Shown: positions 10,439 through 21,166 of the stretch, piece by piece
Layout of the letters: the number at the start of each line of letters is the position of its first letter
Numbering within the stretch: the first letter of the stretch is position 1
Notes under the pieces: generated by a model
What the model saw: only the letters and a program-made list of their open reading frames with translations
Told to the model about the DNA's origin: nothing
The model's database searches: none
Assembly (NCBI RefSeq): GCF_001431705.1
Contig: NZ_LJWX01000001.1
Location: 806,001-870,000, forward strand
Length of the DNA stretch: 64,000 nt
Reading direction: 5' to 3'
Source: Ferrovum sp. JA12
GTDB taxonomy: Bacteria; Pseudomonadota; Gammaproteobacteria; Burkholderiales; Ferrovaceae
Translations under genes and position numbers: made by a program

Positions 10439-11314
10439 ATGAGTGATCCTAATCAGAATATGGACTCTTTGATTAAGCGATTGGATCGCTTGATTGAACT
10501 CGTATCCGCTTCTTTACCGGGGCAGGTCAAGGACATTAATTGGCAGCAGACCAGCGTGGCGCGTTGGCGTATTCAACAGAACGGTCAGGGATTTTTTGAG
10601 GCGGTCAGTCGCTTACCGACAATACAGTTAAGAGATCTACAGGAAATCGATGATCAAAAACAACGTTTGTATCACAACACCCAGCAATTTGTGTTGGGAA
10701 GAGGGGCCAATAATGTGCTTTTAACTGGAGCACGGGGCACTGGTAAATCCTCCCTTATTAAAGCCGTAGTGAATGAATTTAAACAGCAAGGACTGCGCTT
10801 GATTGAGGTGGATAAAGAGCATTTGTTGGACTTACCTGACATTGTGGATGCCTTGGCGCCCCACCCTCAGCGTTTTATTATTTTTTGTGATGATTTGTCT
10901 TTTGAAGCCAATGAATCAGGCTATAAAATGTTGAAGACCGTATTGGATGGTTCAGTGAGTGAAACGCCGCAAAATGTATTGATTTACGCCACCAGTAATC
11001 GCCGTCATTTAATGCCAGAATTTCTTTCAGATAACCAAGAGGTCAGTCATCTTAAGGGTGAAATTCACCCTGGGGAGACTATCGAAGAAAAAACATCCTT
11101 GTCAGATCGTTTTGGTTTGTGGATTTCCTTTTACCCTATGGATCAAGAGGCGTATCTCACGATTGCAACACATTGGGCGACCGCCTTGGGTGCCGAAAAA
11201 GTCAATACGGAAGAGTTTAGAATGGAAGCTCTGGCTTGGGCCTTAATGAGAGGATCCAGAAGTGGACGCAGCGCTTGGCAATTTGCCAGAGACTGGTCTG
11301 GACGTTTGAGCTGA
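10439..11314 (+). CDS. DUF815 family AAA+ ATPase
   Basis: A 291-residue ATP-binding protein of the DUF815 family, of unknown cellular role. Walker A is GARGTGKS at about 97-104 and Walker B is RFIIFCDDLSFE at about 145-156. IYATSNRRHLMPE is the sensor-1 region, and the C-terminal lid contains GSRSGRSAWQFARDW. The first 90 residues form a less conserved N-terminal region with a predicted helical start. It begins directly after the argJ stop and ends 12 bases before the Nudix fusion gene, the conserved betaproteobacterial order argJ-DUF815-Nudix. That context suggests cotranscription but does not define a function. Confidence 0.88.
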   Translation: MSDPNQNMDSLIKRLDRLIELVSASLPGQVKDINWQQTSVARWRIQQNGQGFFEAVSRLPTIQLRDLQEIDDQKQRLYHNTQQFVLGRGANNVLLTGARGTGKSSLIKAVVNEFKQQGLRLIEVDKEHLLDLPDIVDALAPHPQRFIIFCDDLSFEANESGYKMLKTVLDGSVSETPQNVLIYATSNRRHLMPEFLSDNQEVSHLKGEIHPGETIEEKTSLSDRFGLWISFYPMDQEAYLTIATHWATALGAEKVNTEEFRMEALAWALMRGSRSGRSAWQFARDWSGRLS

Positions 11315-11326
11315 GGGGGGAATGCC

Positions 11327-12304
11327 ATGAGTGGGCCTATTGAGGTGGTGGTGGGTATAGTGGTCGATACCAAGGGTCGTTATCTGATGGCGCAACGACC
11401 GGCGGGGAAAGTCTATGAGGGATATTGGGAATTTCCTGGCGGGAAGGTGGAGCCTGGGGAGTCTTGTTTTCAAGCGCTGTATCGTGAACTTGAAGAAGAG
11501 CTGGGAATTCAAGTAACGCAATGCTCCCCATGGTTTAGTGACACGTTTGTCTATCCCCACGCCCATGTTCGATTAAGTTTGTTTAGAGTGACTCAATGGC
11601 AAGGTCAACCTGAGCCCTTAGAGAATCAAAAGTTGGCTTGGCAAGGATGGGGGGAAGAGGTAGTGAGCCCTATGCTGCCTGCTAATCAAAAAATCTTAAA
11701 TGCCCTACAGTTACCAGTGGTCTATGGCATCACTGATGGTCAACAGATGACAGAGCCGGAGTTTTTAGAATCCTTAGAACGTGCCTGCTTTAGAGGTTTA
11801 AGATTAATTCAGTTAAGAGAGAAAGATTTACCGCCTGAGTTATTATACAAGCTGGCTGAAAAAGTGATGGTTATCGCCAAGCACTACTCAGCCCAAGTAC
11901 TTATTAATTCTTCCATGGAAATTGCTCAAGCGGTGAAGGCCCATGGTGTCCATTTAACTGCTCAACAATTAATCAGCTTAACGGCACGCCCAGATTTTCC
12001 GATAGTGGCTTGTTCCTGCCATAATCAAATAGAGCTTCATTATGCACAGCGCTTGGGCTGTGACTTTGCTGTGCTGGGACCTGTTCAAACCACCCAGACT
12101 CATCCCGAGCAGTTGCCCTTGGGCTGGGAGCAGTTTACAAACCTAATTCAAAATTGTAGTTTTCCAGTCTATGCACTGGGTGGAATGCAGAGCTCTATGC
12201 TTACCCATGTCTTCTCCTGCCATGGCCAAGGAATCGCTTCTATGAGCCATATTTGGCGGGATAACACGCCTATTGCCAATCGTTTTCGGTCAGATCTGTG
12301 TTGA
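11327..12304 (+). CDS. Nudix hydrolase fused to thiamine-phosphate-synthase-like domain
   Basis: A two-domain protein of 325 residues. Residues about 1-130 are a MutT-like Nudix hydrolase with the complete box (GGKVEPGESCFQA then LYRELEEELGI, residues 39-61), expected to hydrolyse oxidised nucleoside triphosphates such as 8-oxo-dGTP. Residues about 135-325 resemble the thiamine-phosphate synthase barrel: IQLREKDLP, GVHL, VACSCHN, VLGPVQTTQTHP and ALGGM. The ThiE motif that normally has Asn-Asp for magnesium reads INSS here, so the second domain may not make thiamine phosphate. Such fusions are known in beta- and gammaproteobacteria. The ATG at 11327 follows a GGGGGG tract ending the previous gene. 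Confidence 0.88.
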   Translation: MSGPIEVVVGIVVDTKGRYLMAQRPAGKVYEGYWEFPGGKVEPGESCFQALYRELEEELGIQVTQCSPWFSDTFVYPHAHVRLSLFRVTQWQGQPEPLENQKLAWQGWGEEVVSPMLPANQKILNALQLPVVYGITDGQQMTEPEFLESLERACFRGLRLIQLREKDLPPELLYKLAEKVMVIAKHYSAQVLINSSMEIAQAVKAHGVHLTAQQLISLTARPDFPIVACSCHNQIELHYAQRLGCDFAVLGPVQTTQTHPEQLPLGWEQFTNLIQNCSFPVYALGGMQSSMLTHVFSCHGQGIASMSHIWRDNTPIANRFRSDLC

Positions 12305-12356
12305 CCGTCTTGGGTACTTATTGAGTGATGATAGGGTTTTTCAGAAAACGACTAAA

Positions 12357-12545
12357 TCCCTCAGAATTGCTGGTGTTGCCCAAGTTTCTCTATGCTAATA
12401 CAGCACCGTAGGCCACCCCTTACCCTCGACTAAGGAGCCTGCTACTTTTTTCCTTAACTTTGGTGGTCCCGAGTGATGTCCGTAGGTAATGACTCGGGGG
12501 CCTCATAAGGGAGGGAAGCGACATAGATCGCGCCCATTCTCAGGA
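12357..12545 (+). ncRNA. Candidate structured RNA in convergent intergenic region
   Basis: The 281 bases between the Nudix fusion gene and lpxL hold no credible ORF but several hairpins: GGTGTTG 12372-12378 with CAGCACC 12401-12407; GGCCACC 12411-12417 with GGTGGTC 12462-12468, enclosing TAAGGA 12431-12436 with TCCTTA 12451-12456; and CCCGAGT 12468-12474 with ACTCGGG 12492-12498 (sharing one base with the previous stem). The ends can pair (TCCCTCAGAAT near 12358-12367 with ATTCTCAGGA near 12536-12545, mismatches included). Two stems use G-U pairs only if the plus strand is transcribed. Size (about 185-190 nt) and paired ends recall 6S RNA, but I cannot match its conserved bubble. No clear promoter or T-run terminator is seen. 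Confidence 0.3.
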
Positions 12546-12585
12546 CGTTTAACTCAGTTCTTAAAGATTAGTCACGGCTATGGAA

Positions 12586-13491
12586 TCAATCAAGAGGCTG
12601 TGGCCAACGATAAAAGTAAGGTTCACTGTTATTGGGTCGGGTTCGAAAACGTTTATGTCCCCAAAAATATTGCTCTGGAAATCGCCTAATTTGCTCTTCA
12701 ATGAAACGGTTCATGCGTGCCACGTCCTCCTCTATGGAGTCGGTGGGATAATTTTCCCAGGGCTCAAAAAACTCAACTTGATAGCCCGTATGCCCTGGCA
12801 AAGCGTAGCAAATAGTTGGGATCACCACAGCATTTGTGAGTTGAGCTAAGCGCGGTAGGGTGGTGACGGTGGCTGCTGGAAGATTAAAAAACGGCACAAA
12901 AATAGAATCGTTATTCTCTCCAAAATCCATATCAGGAAGAATATATAAGCGTCTGCCGTCCTTAAGTCCACGAATAAGTGGTCTTAATCCTTGCTTGCGT
13001 TGTACAAAAATAACATCATCCAAACGATCACGGGCCGCGCAGATCAAACGGTCAATGTCAGGGTTTTTATGGGGGGCAAACATAGCGATACCACGAAAAA
13101 CCCTACTCATTCGTGCCCCTTGTATTTCTAGACCAACAAAGTGGGGAGTTAAAAATATAATGGGTCGTGTTTGGTTTTCGGTAAAGTGTATATTTTTAAA
13201 AGTGACTAGTTTTTCTATTCTGGTTTTGGGGGCCCACCAAATAACCCCTAATTCAAGTAAGCTTGTACATAACGCGCTCAATTGTTTTTTAACTAACTGA
13301 CGTTGTTCAATGGTAGAGAGTTCAGGGAAACAGGCGTGAATATTAATGCGGCTGGTACGACTCATTTTAGTATAAAAAGCCAAGTGACCTATCGCTCGAC
13401 CAAGATAGGCGAGGATAGGTAGAGGCAAAAAATGCACGAGCCACAGTAAAGCAATACCCATCCAAGTGGGGAGTCGTAATAATATTTTCAT
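12586..13491 (-). CDS. lpxL: LpxL/HtrB-family lipid A late acyltransferase
   Basis: Inner-membrane acyltransferase that adds a secondary acyl chain to Kdo2-lipid IV-A (or a related lysophospholipid substrate). The 301 residues show an N-terminal membrane segment (about 11-32), the catalytic HX4E motif in TPHFVGLEIQG (His117, Glu122), the substrate-site segment RGIAMFAPHKNPDIDRLI, and the DMDFGENNDSIFVPFF motif typical of the family. The C-terminal part carries EEQIRRFPEQYFWGHKRFRTRP. The ATG overlaps the ygfZ stop (ATGA at 13488-13491), so the two genes are coupled. Betaproteobacteria often have two paralogues, and which chain this one adds cannot be told. Confidence 0.9.
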   Translation of the reverse strand: MKILLRLPTWMGIALLWLVHFLPLPILAYLGRAIGHLAFYTKMSRTSRINIHACFPELSTIEQRQLVKKQLSALCTSLLELGVIWWAPKTRIEKLVTFKNIHFTENQTRPIIFLTPHFVGLEIQGARMSRVFRGIAMFAPHKNPDIDRLICAARDRLDDVIFVQRKQGLRPLIRGLKDGRRLYILPDMDFGENNDSIFVPFFNLPAATVTTLPRLAQLTNAVVIPTICYALPGHTGYQVEFFEPWENYPTDSIEEDVARMNRFIEEQIRRFPEQYFWGHKRFRTRPNNSEPYFYRWPQPLD

Positions 13492-14405
13492 AAGTCAGAG
13501 ATTACGACATAGGGAAGAGATTGTGCGGTGACCGAAATATTGTTTCGTGCGATCATCAAGGGTACCTTTTGTCGCATAGCATCAACCTGTACCACAGCTA
13601 AAAATAAGTCACCGTGAGCTTGATGGCAACAGTTAATGACATGGCCTAGCGTGCTATTTTGATCCGAAACGCTGACCAGTATATCGCTCTCTTCTATCGT
13701 GGCAGCAGAGCAGCTAAAAAGAAAAGTACGGCGTTTTACCTGGCCTAAATAGTGGGTACGCGCCACAATTTCTTGGCCTGTATAGCAGCCTTTTTTAAAA
13801 CTAACAGCTTGTATCAGATCCATATTGACCATCTGCGGGATCCATTGATCTTGCTCTGATAAGGTGATTTCAGGAAAGCCCTCGATAATTTGCGTTTGTT
13901 GCCACAGATCATGGTGCTCCTCGCTATGATTCAAGGCTAAGACTTTACTGAGCAGCGATGTCTCACCAATTATGATGACTCTATCTGAATGGTAGCGAAT
14001 AATGTGTAAGCCTTGCTCGGTGGTGAGGGCGTCTGTTTTAAGGGGGCAGGGTAGAGAGAGACTTTCCAAGGCAGCCTCAATATGCGCTGAAAAGAGTCCA
14101 ATTTGTAAATATTGATGAGAGAAGTCTTCAATGACCACCTTGTCGCGCAGGATAAACATAGTGAGACGTTTAATTAACGCTTGGCTCAGTTCTGCCTTGG
14201 GTTGCCACCAAAACCCTTGACTATCTCGCCAGACTAGTCCGCTTGCCAGAAGGCGTCCCTTAGGGGTGCAGTAGCCAGTCAAAGAGACGCTTCCCTCTTT
14301 AACGAGGGACATATCTTGGGTCAATTGACCTTGTAGAAATTTTTCAGCATCGGAGCCACTAAAGCGTATTAACCCATAGTGGTTAAGAGATTGATGAATC
14401 AGCAT
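13488..14405 (-). CDS. ygfZ: YgfZ/GcvT-like folate-binding protein
   Basis: Folate-binding protein related to the glycine cleavage T protein and implicated in iron-sulfur cluster enzyme maintenance and tRNA modification. The diagnostic motif KGCYTGQE is present at about residues 205-212 (numbered from the ATG at 14405), inside VSFKKGCYTGQEIVARTHYLG. The N-terminal half shows FLQGQLTQD and GYCTPKGRLLAS, also typical. An in-frame ATG nine codons upstream (14432) is possible, but the downstream start MLIHQSLNHYG aligns better with the family. It is the first gene of a ygfZ-lpxL pair and is divergent from purL. Confidence 0.9.
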   Translation of the reverse strand: MLIHQSLNHYGLIRFSGSDAEKFLQGQLTQDMSLVKEGSVSLTGYCTPKGRLLASGLVWRDSQGFWWQPKAELSQALIKRLTMFILRDKVVIEDFSHQYLQIGLFSAHIEAALESLSLPCPLKTDALTTEQGLHIIRYHSDRVIIIGETSLLSKVLALNHSEEHHDLWQQTQIIEGFPEITLSEQDQWIPQMVNMDLIQAVSFKKGCYTGQEIVARTHYLGQVKRRTFLFSCSAATIEESDILVSVSDQNSTLGHVINCCHQAHGDLFLAVVQVDAMRQKVPLMIARNNISVTAQSLPYVVISDL

Positions 14406-14419
14406 AAGTGAACTGTAAT

Positions 14420-14442
14420 AAATAAGGAACAATACCTTATTT
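14420..14442. repeat. 8-bp perfect inverted repeat upstream of ygfZ
   Basis: AAATAAGG (14420-14427), a 7-base spacer and CCTTATTT (14435-14442) form a perfect palindrome 15 bases before the chosen ygfZ ATG, in the shared ygfZ/purL promoter region. It could be an operator or a short leader hairpin. It does not look like the PurR box. Confidence 0.45.
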
Positions 14443-14510
14443 TAAACCAGAGTGATCCGTTAAGGGGGGAATGAATCGCTTTTCAAATACTGTGGGAAGA
14501 TGGGATCCGT

Positions 14511-14516
14511 TATAAT
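14511..14516 (+). promoter_or_regulatory. Candidate -10 element for purL
   Basis: A consensus TATAAT lies 32 bases before the purL ATG in the divergent region. No good -35 hexamer is seen at the normal distance, so the assignment rests on the -10 alone. Confidence 0.35.
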
Positions 14517-14548
14517 AATCTTATTTAAACCGTGGAAAATTAATTGAT

Positions 14549-17500
14549 ATGAATGCAGTCCACTATATGCAAGGCTCCCAAGCTCTATCACCCTTTCGCT
14601 TACAACGTTTACGTCAAAAGTTAGTACAGATAGGTTTGCCGGTGGTGAATCTTACTGCATGGTATGAACATTGTTTTTCTATACACGCCCGCATTGATGA
14701 AGACGGGGGCAATCGTCTGCAACAGATTCTCAGTTATGGGGAACCCATGGATACTCTCCAGGATAGGGAAGCGAGTTTAATTGTCGCCCCTCGTGTGGGG
14801 ACTATTTCACCTTGGTCCAGTAAAGCTACGGATATTGTGCATCATTGTGGTTTAACCCAAGTTGACCGCATAGAGAGGGTGGTAGCTTATCAAGTCAACT
14901 TGTCTCAACCCATGACTGAAGACATTTGGCATCAACTTGCTGAATCTTTACACGATCGAATGACTGAGACAGTGATTCGTCACCGTACGGAGTACCAGCG
15001 TTTATTCGAACCCCATGAGCCGCAGCCGTTAAATAGAGTCAACCTACTCGCAGAGGGACGGCAAGCTTTGGTGAAAGCTAATCAGGACTATGGTTTAGCT
15101 CTAACAGAGGATGAAATTGATTATTTACTGGAAGTCTTTGTTACGGCTAATAGAAATCCTACAGATGCTGAATTATTGATGTTTGCTCAAGCTAACTCAG
15201 AGCACTGTCGACATAAGATTTTTAATGCTGACTGGGTAATTGATGGACAACCACAACAGGCGTCGCTCTTTGCCATGGTGCGCGCTACTCACCAACATCA
15301 TCCCCAAGGAACTATTGTAGCTTATGCAGATAACGCTGCTATTTTGACCGGTAAGCTCGCCCATCGTTTTTTCCCTGATGCTGACGGATCTTATGCCTAC
15401 CAACCTTTATTAACACACTTTTTAGTTAAGGTGGAAACTCATAATCATCCCACAGCTATTGCTCCTTATCCTGGCGCCGCCACGGGTAGTGGCGGTGAGA
15501 TTAGAGATGAGGGCGCTACGGGTATTGGGGCTAAGCCTAAAGCAGGATTAAGTGGGTTTAGTGTTTCTCATTTACATATCCCAGGGTTTGTTCAGCCGTG
15601 GGAAGCAGGAACTGGGGAACGCCCCTCTCGTATTGTATCGGCGCTAGATATTATGATTCAAGGTCCGATTGGAGCAGCGGCATTTAATAATGAGTTTGGT
15701 CGTCCTAATCTTGCCGGCTATTTTAGGACTTATGAACAACAAGTGGCTGGCGAAATGCGTGGCTATCATAAACCCATTATGCTAGCAGGAGGCATTGGTG
15801 TTATTGACGATCGGCACACCCATAAAAAACCCTTGCAAGCGGGTTGTTTGTTTATTCAGTTAGGTGGCCCTGGAATGAGAATTGGTCTAGGTGGAGGGGC
15901 GGCCTCCTCAATGACGAGTGGTGATAATCAAGAGCAATTAGATTTTGACTCTGTGCAACGATCTAACCCTGAAATACAACGACGCGCTCAGGAGGTCATT
16001 GATCGTTGCTGGCAATTGGGTGAAAAAAATCCTATTCTTGCTATTCACGACGTGGGGGCAGGCGGTCTTTCAAATGCTTTTCCAGAACTCGCGTACGACG
16101 GAGGAGTGGGGGGGCGTTTTGATATACGTCAAGTCCCCTCTGAGGAGCCTGGTATGTCACCCAGAGAAATCTGGAGTAATGAATCTCAAGAGCGCTATGT
16201 CCTAGCCATTCATCCAGACCAACTCACGGTGTTGACGCACATGTGTGAGCGTGAACGTTGTCCCTTTGCTGTGGTGGGGGTGGCGACGCAAGAGCTACGC
16301 TTGGTGGTGGAAGACAGCTTGCTTAACGAAACTGTAGTGGATATGTCATTAGAATCATTATTAGGAAAACCTCCTAAAATGTTACGTAATGTGGCTCATC
16401 TTCAACCCACACTACCCCCTCTACAGTTTGATCAATCGATCACTGTTAGAGAAGCCTTGTACCGAGTATTACGTTTGCCTGCCGTGGCTGACAAAAGCTT
16501 CTTAATAACCATTGGCGATCGCACGGTGGGAGGATTATCTCATCGTGATCCGATGGTGGGACGTTGGCAAGTACCTGTCGCTGATGTGGCGGTGACCTTG
16601 GCAGATTTTCATCATTACCATGGCGAAGCTTTTGCTATGGGTGAACGTACTCCCTTAGCAGTCATCAATGCGCCTGCCTCTGGACGGATGGCTGTAGGGG
16701 AGACCCTTACTAATTTGGCCGCTGCTCGCATCGCTAAATTAAGTGATATCAAATTATCAGCCAATTGGATGGCGGCCGCCGGTTCTTTGGGTGAAGATGC
16801 TTTATTGTATGACACCGTTAAGACAGTCACGCAGGATATTTGTATAGACCTTGATTTAAGTATTCCTGTGGGCAAAGATTCTATGTCCATGAAAACAGTC
16901 TGGCAGGACGAAAATGGACAGCATGCGGTCACCTCCCCCTTGTCTTTAATTATTTCGGGCTTCGCTTCTTGTCTTGATGTACGAAACACCTTAACGCCTG
17001 AGTTATGCCATGAGGAACCCACGACCTTGTTATTCATTGATCTTGGTCGAGGAAAAAATCGATTAGGAGCCAGTGCCCTGGCTCAAGTTTTTAACCAAGT
17101 GGGTAATGAAACACCTGACGTAGATAAAGCGCAAGATTTGAAAGCCTTTTTTGTCATCATCCAGGTCTTAAATCAAGAGGGCAAGATTCTTGCCTACCAT
17201 GATCGATCAGATGGTGGAATGGTTACAACGCTATGCGAAATGTTGTTTTGTTCAAGATTAGGTGCCACTATTAACCTTAGCGCCATCGTTCAATCAGACC
17301 AAGTCATGGCTTGTTTGTTTAATGAAGAGTTAGGGGCCCTTATCCAAGTCAGAGAGACAGATTTGGTGTATGTTCAAGAGTCATTAGATGCTGTGGGGTT
17401 GGTTGGAGCTCATTATGTATTAGGACATGTCAACGATAGCGATCGTCTGGTTATTCAACATAATCAACAGGTACTAGTGGATGAGTCGTTGGGGCAGCTT

Positions 17501-18439
17501 CATCTTGCTTGGTCTGAAACTAGCCATCGAATTCAGATGTTACGTGATAACCCCCAAACAGTAATGCAAGAGTATGAGCGGATTAATCATCGCAGTGATC
17601 CGGGATTAACCTGGCATTTAACTTTTGACCCAAATCAAGATATAGCGGCTCCTTACATTAATACAGGTGTTCGCCCAAAGATTGCCATATTACGAGAGCA
17701 AGGGGTGAATGGTCATGTGGAGATGGCCGCAGCTTTTGATCTGGCAGGGTTTAAGGCGGTAGATGTTCACATGAGCGATATCTTGCACGGACGTGTTCAC
17801 TTGTCAGAATTTAAAGGAATGGTCGCCTGTGGCGGATTTTCTTATGGCGACGTGTTGGGTGCGGGGGAAGGATGGGCTAAATCTATTTTGTATAATACTC
17901 GAGCTTATGATCAGTTTTCCGCTTTCTTCAATCGGCTAGATGTCTTTGCTTTAGGAGTTTGTAATGGGTGCCAGATGATGAGTAATTTGTCAGCGCTGAT
18001 TCCAGGCGCTGATCACTGGCCTCGTTTCAAACGTAACCGGTCGGAACAATTTGAAGCCAGAGTGGTTTTGCTGGAGATCACACCAAGTCAATCGGTATTA
18101 TTAAAAGGTATGGCAGGCAGTCGCATCCCTGTCCCTATTGCTCATGGTGAAGGCTATGCGAAATTTGCTAATGAAGACTCGCTCAATCGAGCACAAGGGT
18201 TCATCTCTTTGCGTTATGTGGATGGGTTTGGTAGAGTTGCCACCACTTATCCATTAAACCCTAACGGTTCGCCTACTGGACTGGCTGGAATCACATCCAG
18301 AGACGGCCGTTTTACCATCATGATGCCTCATCCTGAGAGAGCCTTTAGAACCGTACAAAACTCTTGGTATCCCGATTCATGGTCTGAGAATGGACCTTGG
18401 TTGAGAATGTTTAGAAATGCGCGAGCGTTTGTTAATTAG
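14549..18439 (+). CDS. purL: Phosphoribosylformylglycinamidine synthase (large single-chain form)
   Basis: Purine biosynthesis enzyme converting FGAR to FGAM with glutamine and ATP. The 1296-residue chain is the long proteobacterial form fusing the PurS-like N-terminal domain, the two-lobed ATP-binding synthetase domain and the glutaminase. Synthetase motifs include [10 protein letters not shown]-type sequence ([14 protein letters not shown]), [28 protein letters not shown] and [10 protein letters not shown]. The C-terminal glutaminase has [18 protein letters not shown], the nucleophile Cys in [10 protein letters not shown], and MPHPERAFR for the His/Glu pair. The stop region overlaps the end of the convergent glnE by eight bases. 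Confidence 0.98.
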   Translation: MNAVHYMQGSQALSPFRLQRLRQKLVQIGLPVVNLTAWYEHCFSIHARIDEDGGNRLQQILSYGEPMDTLQDREASLIVAPRVGTISPWSSKATDIVHHCGLTQVDRIERVVAYQVNLSQPMTEDIWHQLAESLHDRMTETVIRHRTEYQRLFEPHEPQPLNRVNLLAEGRQALVKANQDYGLALTEDEIDYLLEVFVTANRNPTDAELLMFAQANSEHCRHKIFNADWVIDGQPQQASLFAMVRATHQHHPQGTIVAYADNAAILTGKLAHRFFPDADGSYAYQPLLTHFLVKVETHNHPTAIAPYPGAATGSGGEIRDEGATGIGAKPKAGLSGFSVSHLHIPGFVQPWEAGTGERPSRIVSALDIMIQGPIGAAAFNNEFGRPNLAGYFRTYEQQVAGEMRGYHKPIMLAGGIGVIDDRHTHKKPLQAGCLFIQLGGPGMRIGLGGGAASSMTSGDNQEQLDFDSVQRSNPEIQRRAQEVIDRCWQLGEKNPILAIHDVGAGGLSNAFPELAYDGGVGGRFDIRQVPSEEPGMSPREIWSNESQERYVLAIHPDQLTVLTHMCERERCPFAVVGVATQELRLVVEDSLLNETVVDMSLESLLGKPPKMLRNVAHLQPTLPPLQFDQSITVREALYRVLRLPAVADKSFLITIGDRTVGGLSHRDPMVGRWQVPVADVAVTLADFHHYHGEAFAMGERTPLAVINAPASGRMAVGETLTNLAAARIAKLSDIKLSANWMAAAGSLGEDALLYDTVKTVTQDICIDLDLSIPVGKDSMSMKTVWQDENGQHAVTSPLSLIISGFASCLDVRNTLTPELCHEEPTTLLFIDLGRGKNRLGASALAQVFNQVGNETPDVDKAQDLKAFFVIIQVLNQEGKILAYHDRSDGGMVTTLCEMLFCSRLGATINLSAIVQSDQVMACLFNEELGALIQVRETDLVYVQESLDAVGLVGAHYVLGHVNDSDRLVIQHNQQVLVDESLGQLHLAWSETSHRIQMLRDNPQTVMQEYERINHRSDPGLTWHLTFDPNQDIAAPYINTGVRPKIAILREQGVNGHVEMAAAFDLAGFKAVDVHMSDILHGRVHLSEFKGMVACGGFSYGDVLGAGEGWAKSILYNTRAYDQFSAFFNRLDVFALGVCNGCQMMSNLSALIPGADHWPRFKRNRSEQFEARVVLLEITPSQSVLLKGMAGSRIPVPIAHGEGYAKFANEDSLNRAQGFISLRYVDGFGRVATTYPLNPNGSPTGLAGITSRDGRFTIMMPHPERAFRTVQNSWYPDSWSENGPWLRMFRNARAFVN

Positions 18440-21164
18440 TAAGGAATAAGTGATCCCAACTACGGGTAACTTGAAGAATATGTTGGTTAGCGATGGCTAA
18501 AGGGATGCGTGCTTCAGTGGCTCCCTTTAGTCTTTCTGTGTGTTGCCATTCGCGATACTGAATATAGCATTGTGCCAAGGCCGCCCCTTCCTCAGTATTT
18601 AATAAGCCTAGTTGAGCGCAACGCTGCAGGAGTGCAACATTCCCCAAGTTATCTGTTAAACCATGAAATTGATGGGCATGGGCCAATATTAAAAACTGTA
18701 CGATAAATTCGATATCAATCATCCCTCCCTTGTCGTGTTTAATATCAAATAGCTCCGTAGGATTAGGATGGCCATGGTACATGCGCTCACGCATTGATAG
18801 GATTTCTTGCTTGAGGGAGGTCATGTTCCGTTCTTTAGTTAAGACATCAAAGCGAATTTGATTGAAGGATTCTCCCACAGGATTATCCCCGCAACAAAAG
18901 CGTGCGCGAGTGAGGGCTTGATGCTCCCATACCCAAGCTGAGTTATCTCTGTTTTGGTGATGGTAGTGGTGAAAAGCATCAAGAGGGCTCACTAACAACC
19001 CGGCGCTACCATTGGGTCTTAATTGCATATCAATGTCATAGAGGATTCCTGTCCCTAGGGGAGTTACCATCCATTGTGAAAACTTTCTGACCAGATATGA
19101 ATAATGAATTTGTGCGTCAGGATCATCGTCGTTATGTAAAAAGACTAGATCCAAATCTGAGGCGTAACCCATTTCTTTACTTCCCCATTTGCCATAAGCA
19201 ATGATGGCCAGTTTAGGGTGAGGGATGTGTTTCTTAGGATACTGTTGCCAAACCGCTGTTAAAACAACCTCTGCGAGTACATCAGCCATGGCGCTTAAAT
19301 GATCTGCCACTTCAGTGACGGTCAGTTTCTTATGCAGGTCTTGTAACAAAATCTGGAAGGTCTGTTGTTGTTTTGCCCTTCTTAGAAGATGCATTTGTTC
19401 TTCAATATCATCTGGTACCTCATTCATTCTTTCCTGTAAATGGTCTTTAAAGTTATTCCAGTAATCTGTCACATCATGATGGAAAGGGTTACTTTTTAAA
19501 AACTCATCTAATAATTGAGGTCGTTGCGTGATGTACTGACTGGCCCATTCGGAGGTATTAAGTAAATCAATTAATCTAGCGATGACATGAGGATATTCCA
19601 CCAACAAGATCACATAGGAGGCTTTACGACTAATGGCTTCCATGAAACGTAAGAAACGATTCACGATAGTGTCATGTTGTTCTGATGGATAACCTTCAAA
19701 GATGAGGGTTATCCCTTTGCCCATGGCTATATCAAACTGTTCCCTGGTTCGTGACGTTTGTGCTCGATAGGAGAAGGTGTTTTTTAAAGAAGACAGTTTT
19801 TGTATCAATGCGAAATCAGGTGTTGTTTGATGATATTCATCAACCAATCCCTCTGCCCGTTGCCAGAATTGGTCTCCTATACTTAAAACAGGTTCGGTTT
19901 CTTTTGGGAAGATTTTATCAAACAGCAAGCTAACCTGATCACGGTGAGCGTTCAGTTTTTTCAAAAAACTATGGCTATCCATATATCCCATACTCAAGGC
20001 GAGTTCTGTGAGATCGTGCTCATTGACAGGTAAGTAATGAATTTGTAAATCTTCTCGATATTGAATTCGATGCTCAAGTTGTCTCAAAAATAAATAGGCT
20101 TCTCTGAGTTGTTTTCTATCTTGAGCTGTCATAAATCCACGCTCAACTAATCTATCCAACACCTCAAGGGTGGGGATGACTCTTAACTTAACATCTTGTC
20201 CGCCATGAATGAGTTGGAATACTTGAGCGATAAATTCAATTTCGCGAATACCCCCAGACCCTAATTTAATATCTGTACCTCGATAGCTTTGCTTAAGCTC
20301 CGAGGCGCTGGCTTCATCTCTTATTAAACGATGAATACTGCGCAGTGCGCTCATGGCAGAAAAATCTAGGTGGCGCCGATATACAAATGGAATAACTTTC
20401 TCCATTAAGGCTTGAGTACCTCGTTTTACCTGTGCATTCTCTGGGTCAGACACCACTCGTGCTTTAATCCAGGCATAGCGTTCCCAATCGCGACCCTGAA
20501 TAGTAAAGTAATCTTCCAACATGGCGAGATTGACCACTAGCGGTCCTGCTGTTCCGTTAGGACGCAATCTTAAGTCAACACGAAATACGAAACCCTCGTC
20601 GGTCATTTCGGAAAGTAACTTATTTAATTGCTGGCCAAGGCGATGAAAAAAATCTTGGTTAGAAATGGATCGTTGCTCGGGAGAGGAGGGATGAGTGTCG
20701 CCTTCCTCCTCATAGGCAAAAATCAAATCTATGTCTGAGGAAACATTTAGCTCTCTACCGCCTAACTTGCCCATGGCTATAACCAATAACTCTTGGCTCT
20801 GATGTGTCTCTCGGCCCACTGGCGTACCGTGACGACTAATCAATTCATCGGTAAGCGTCCTGATAGCCTGTTGTATAGAAAACTCTGCAAAGTCACTCAT
20901 TAGCTGAGTCACTTCATGGACATCCGCGAGTCCCATCAGATCCTTAATGATGAGATGACTGTATACCTGTTGTCTTAAACGCCTCAATCCAATGGCGAGT
21001 CGCTGACTATGGGGGCCTTCCTGCGGAGTAAGTTGACGAAGAGGTTCTATGAATGAAAAACGCGTCCAAACCGAAGTCAAGGACGCGTTAATTACTTCTT
21101 GAGAGACTTTCTTTGCTTTAAGAAGTCTCGACAAATAATGGGAATACTGCCAAGGATCAAACAA
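18432..21164 (-). CDS. glnE: Bifunctional glutamine synthetase adenylyltransferase/deadenylase
   Basis: Regulates glutamine synthetase by adding or removing AMP in response to PII and glutamine. The 910 residues show two nucleotidyltransferase domains: an N-terminal deadenylase-type domain with [18 protein letters not shown] and a C-terminal adenylylase-type domain with [18 protein letters not shown], both with the paired aspartates. Helical regulatory segments link and follow them. The gene starts three bases after the stop of the peptidyl-prolyl isomerase gene and is the last of the yciB-bolA-ppiC-glnE run. GlnD, which controls PII, is encoded at 42660-45221. Confidence 0.97.
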   Translation of the reverse strand: MFDPWQYSHYLSRLLKAKKVSQEVINASLTSVWTRFSFIEPLRQLTPQEGPHSQRLAIGLRRLRQQVYSHLIIKDLMGLADVHEVTQLMSDFAEFSIQQAIRTLTDELISRHGTPVGRETHQSQELLVIAMGKLGGRELNVSSDIDLIFAYEEEGDTHPSSPEQRSISNQDFFHRLGQQLNKLLSEMTDEGFVFRVDLRLRPNGTAGPLVVNLAMLEDYFTIQGRDWERYAWIKARVVSDPENAQVKRGTQALMEKVIPFVYRRHLDFSAMSALRSIHRLIRDEASASELKQSYRGTDIKLGSGGIREIEFIAQVFQLIHGGQDVKLRVIPTLEVLDRLVERGFMTAQDRKQLREAYLFLRQLEHRIQYREDLQIHYLPVNEHDLTELALSMGYMDSHSFLKKLNAHRDQVSLLFDKIFPKETEPVLSIGDQFWQRAEGLVDEYHQTTPDFALIQKLSSLKNTFSYRAQTSRTREQFDIAMGKGITLIFEGYPSEQHDTIVNRFLRFMEAISRKASYVILLVEYPHVIARLIDLLNTSEWASQYITQRPQLLDEFLKSNPFHHDVTDYWNNFKDHLQERMNEVPDDIEEQMHLLRRAKQQQTFQILLQDLHKKLTVTEVADHLSAMADVLAEVVLTAVWQQYPKKHIPHPKLAIIAYGKWGSKEMGYASDLDLVFLHNDDDPDAQIHYSYLVRKFSQWMVTPLGTGILYDIDMQLRPNGSAGLLVSPLDAFHHYHHQNRDNSAWVWEHQALTRARFCCGDNPVGESFNQIRFDVLTKERNMTSLKQEILSMRERMYHGHPNPTELFDIKHDKGGMIDIEFIVQFLILAHAHQFHGLTDNLGNVALLQRCAQLGLLNTEEGAALAQCYIQYREWQHTERLKGATEARIPLAIANQHILQVTRSWDHLFLTN

Positions 21165-21166
21165 AA

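Noticed and set aside
12625-12660. GGTTCGAA stretch resembling a tRNA T-arm
   Set aside because: It is inside lpxL coding sequence, and no acceptor or anticodon stems can be formed around it.
12489-12849. Two short plus-strand open frames (66 and 89 codons) in the region 12489-12849
   Set aside because: They run into the antisense of lpxL, have no ribosome-binding site or recognisable protein pattern, and overlap the hairpin region.
14549-18439. Possible internal break in purL because of its great length
   Set aside because: One uninterrupted frame contains all three domains and the glutaminase active site, the normal proteobacterial single-chain form.
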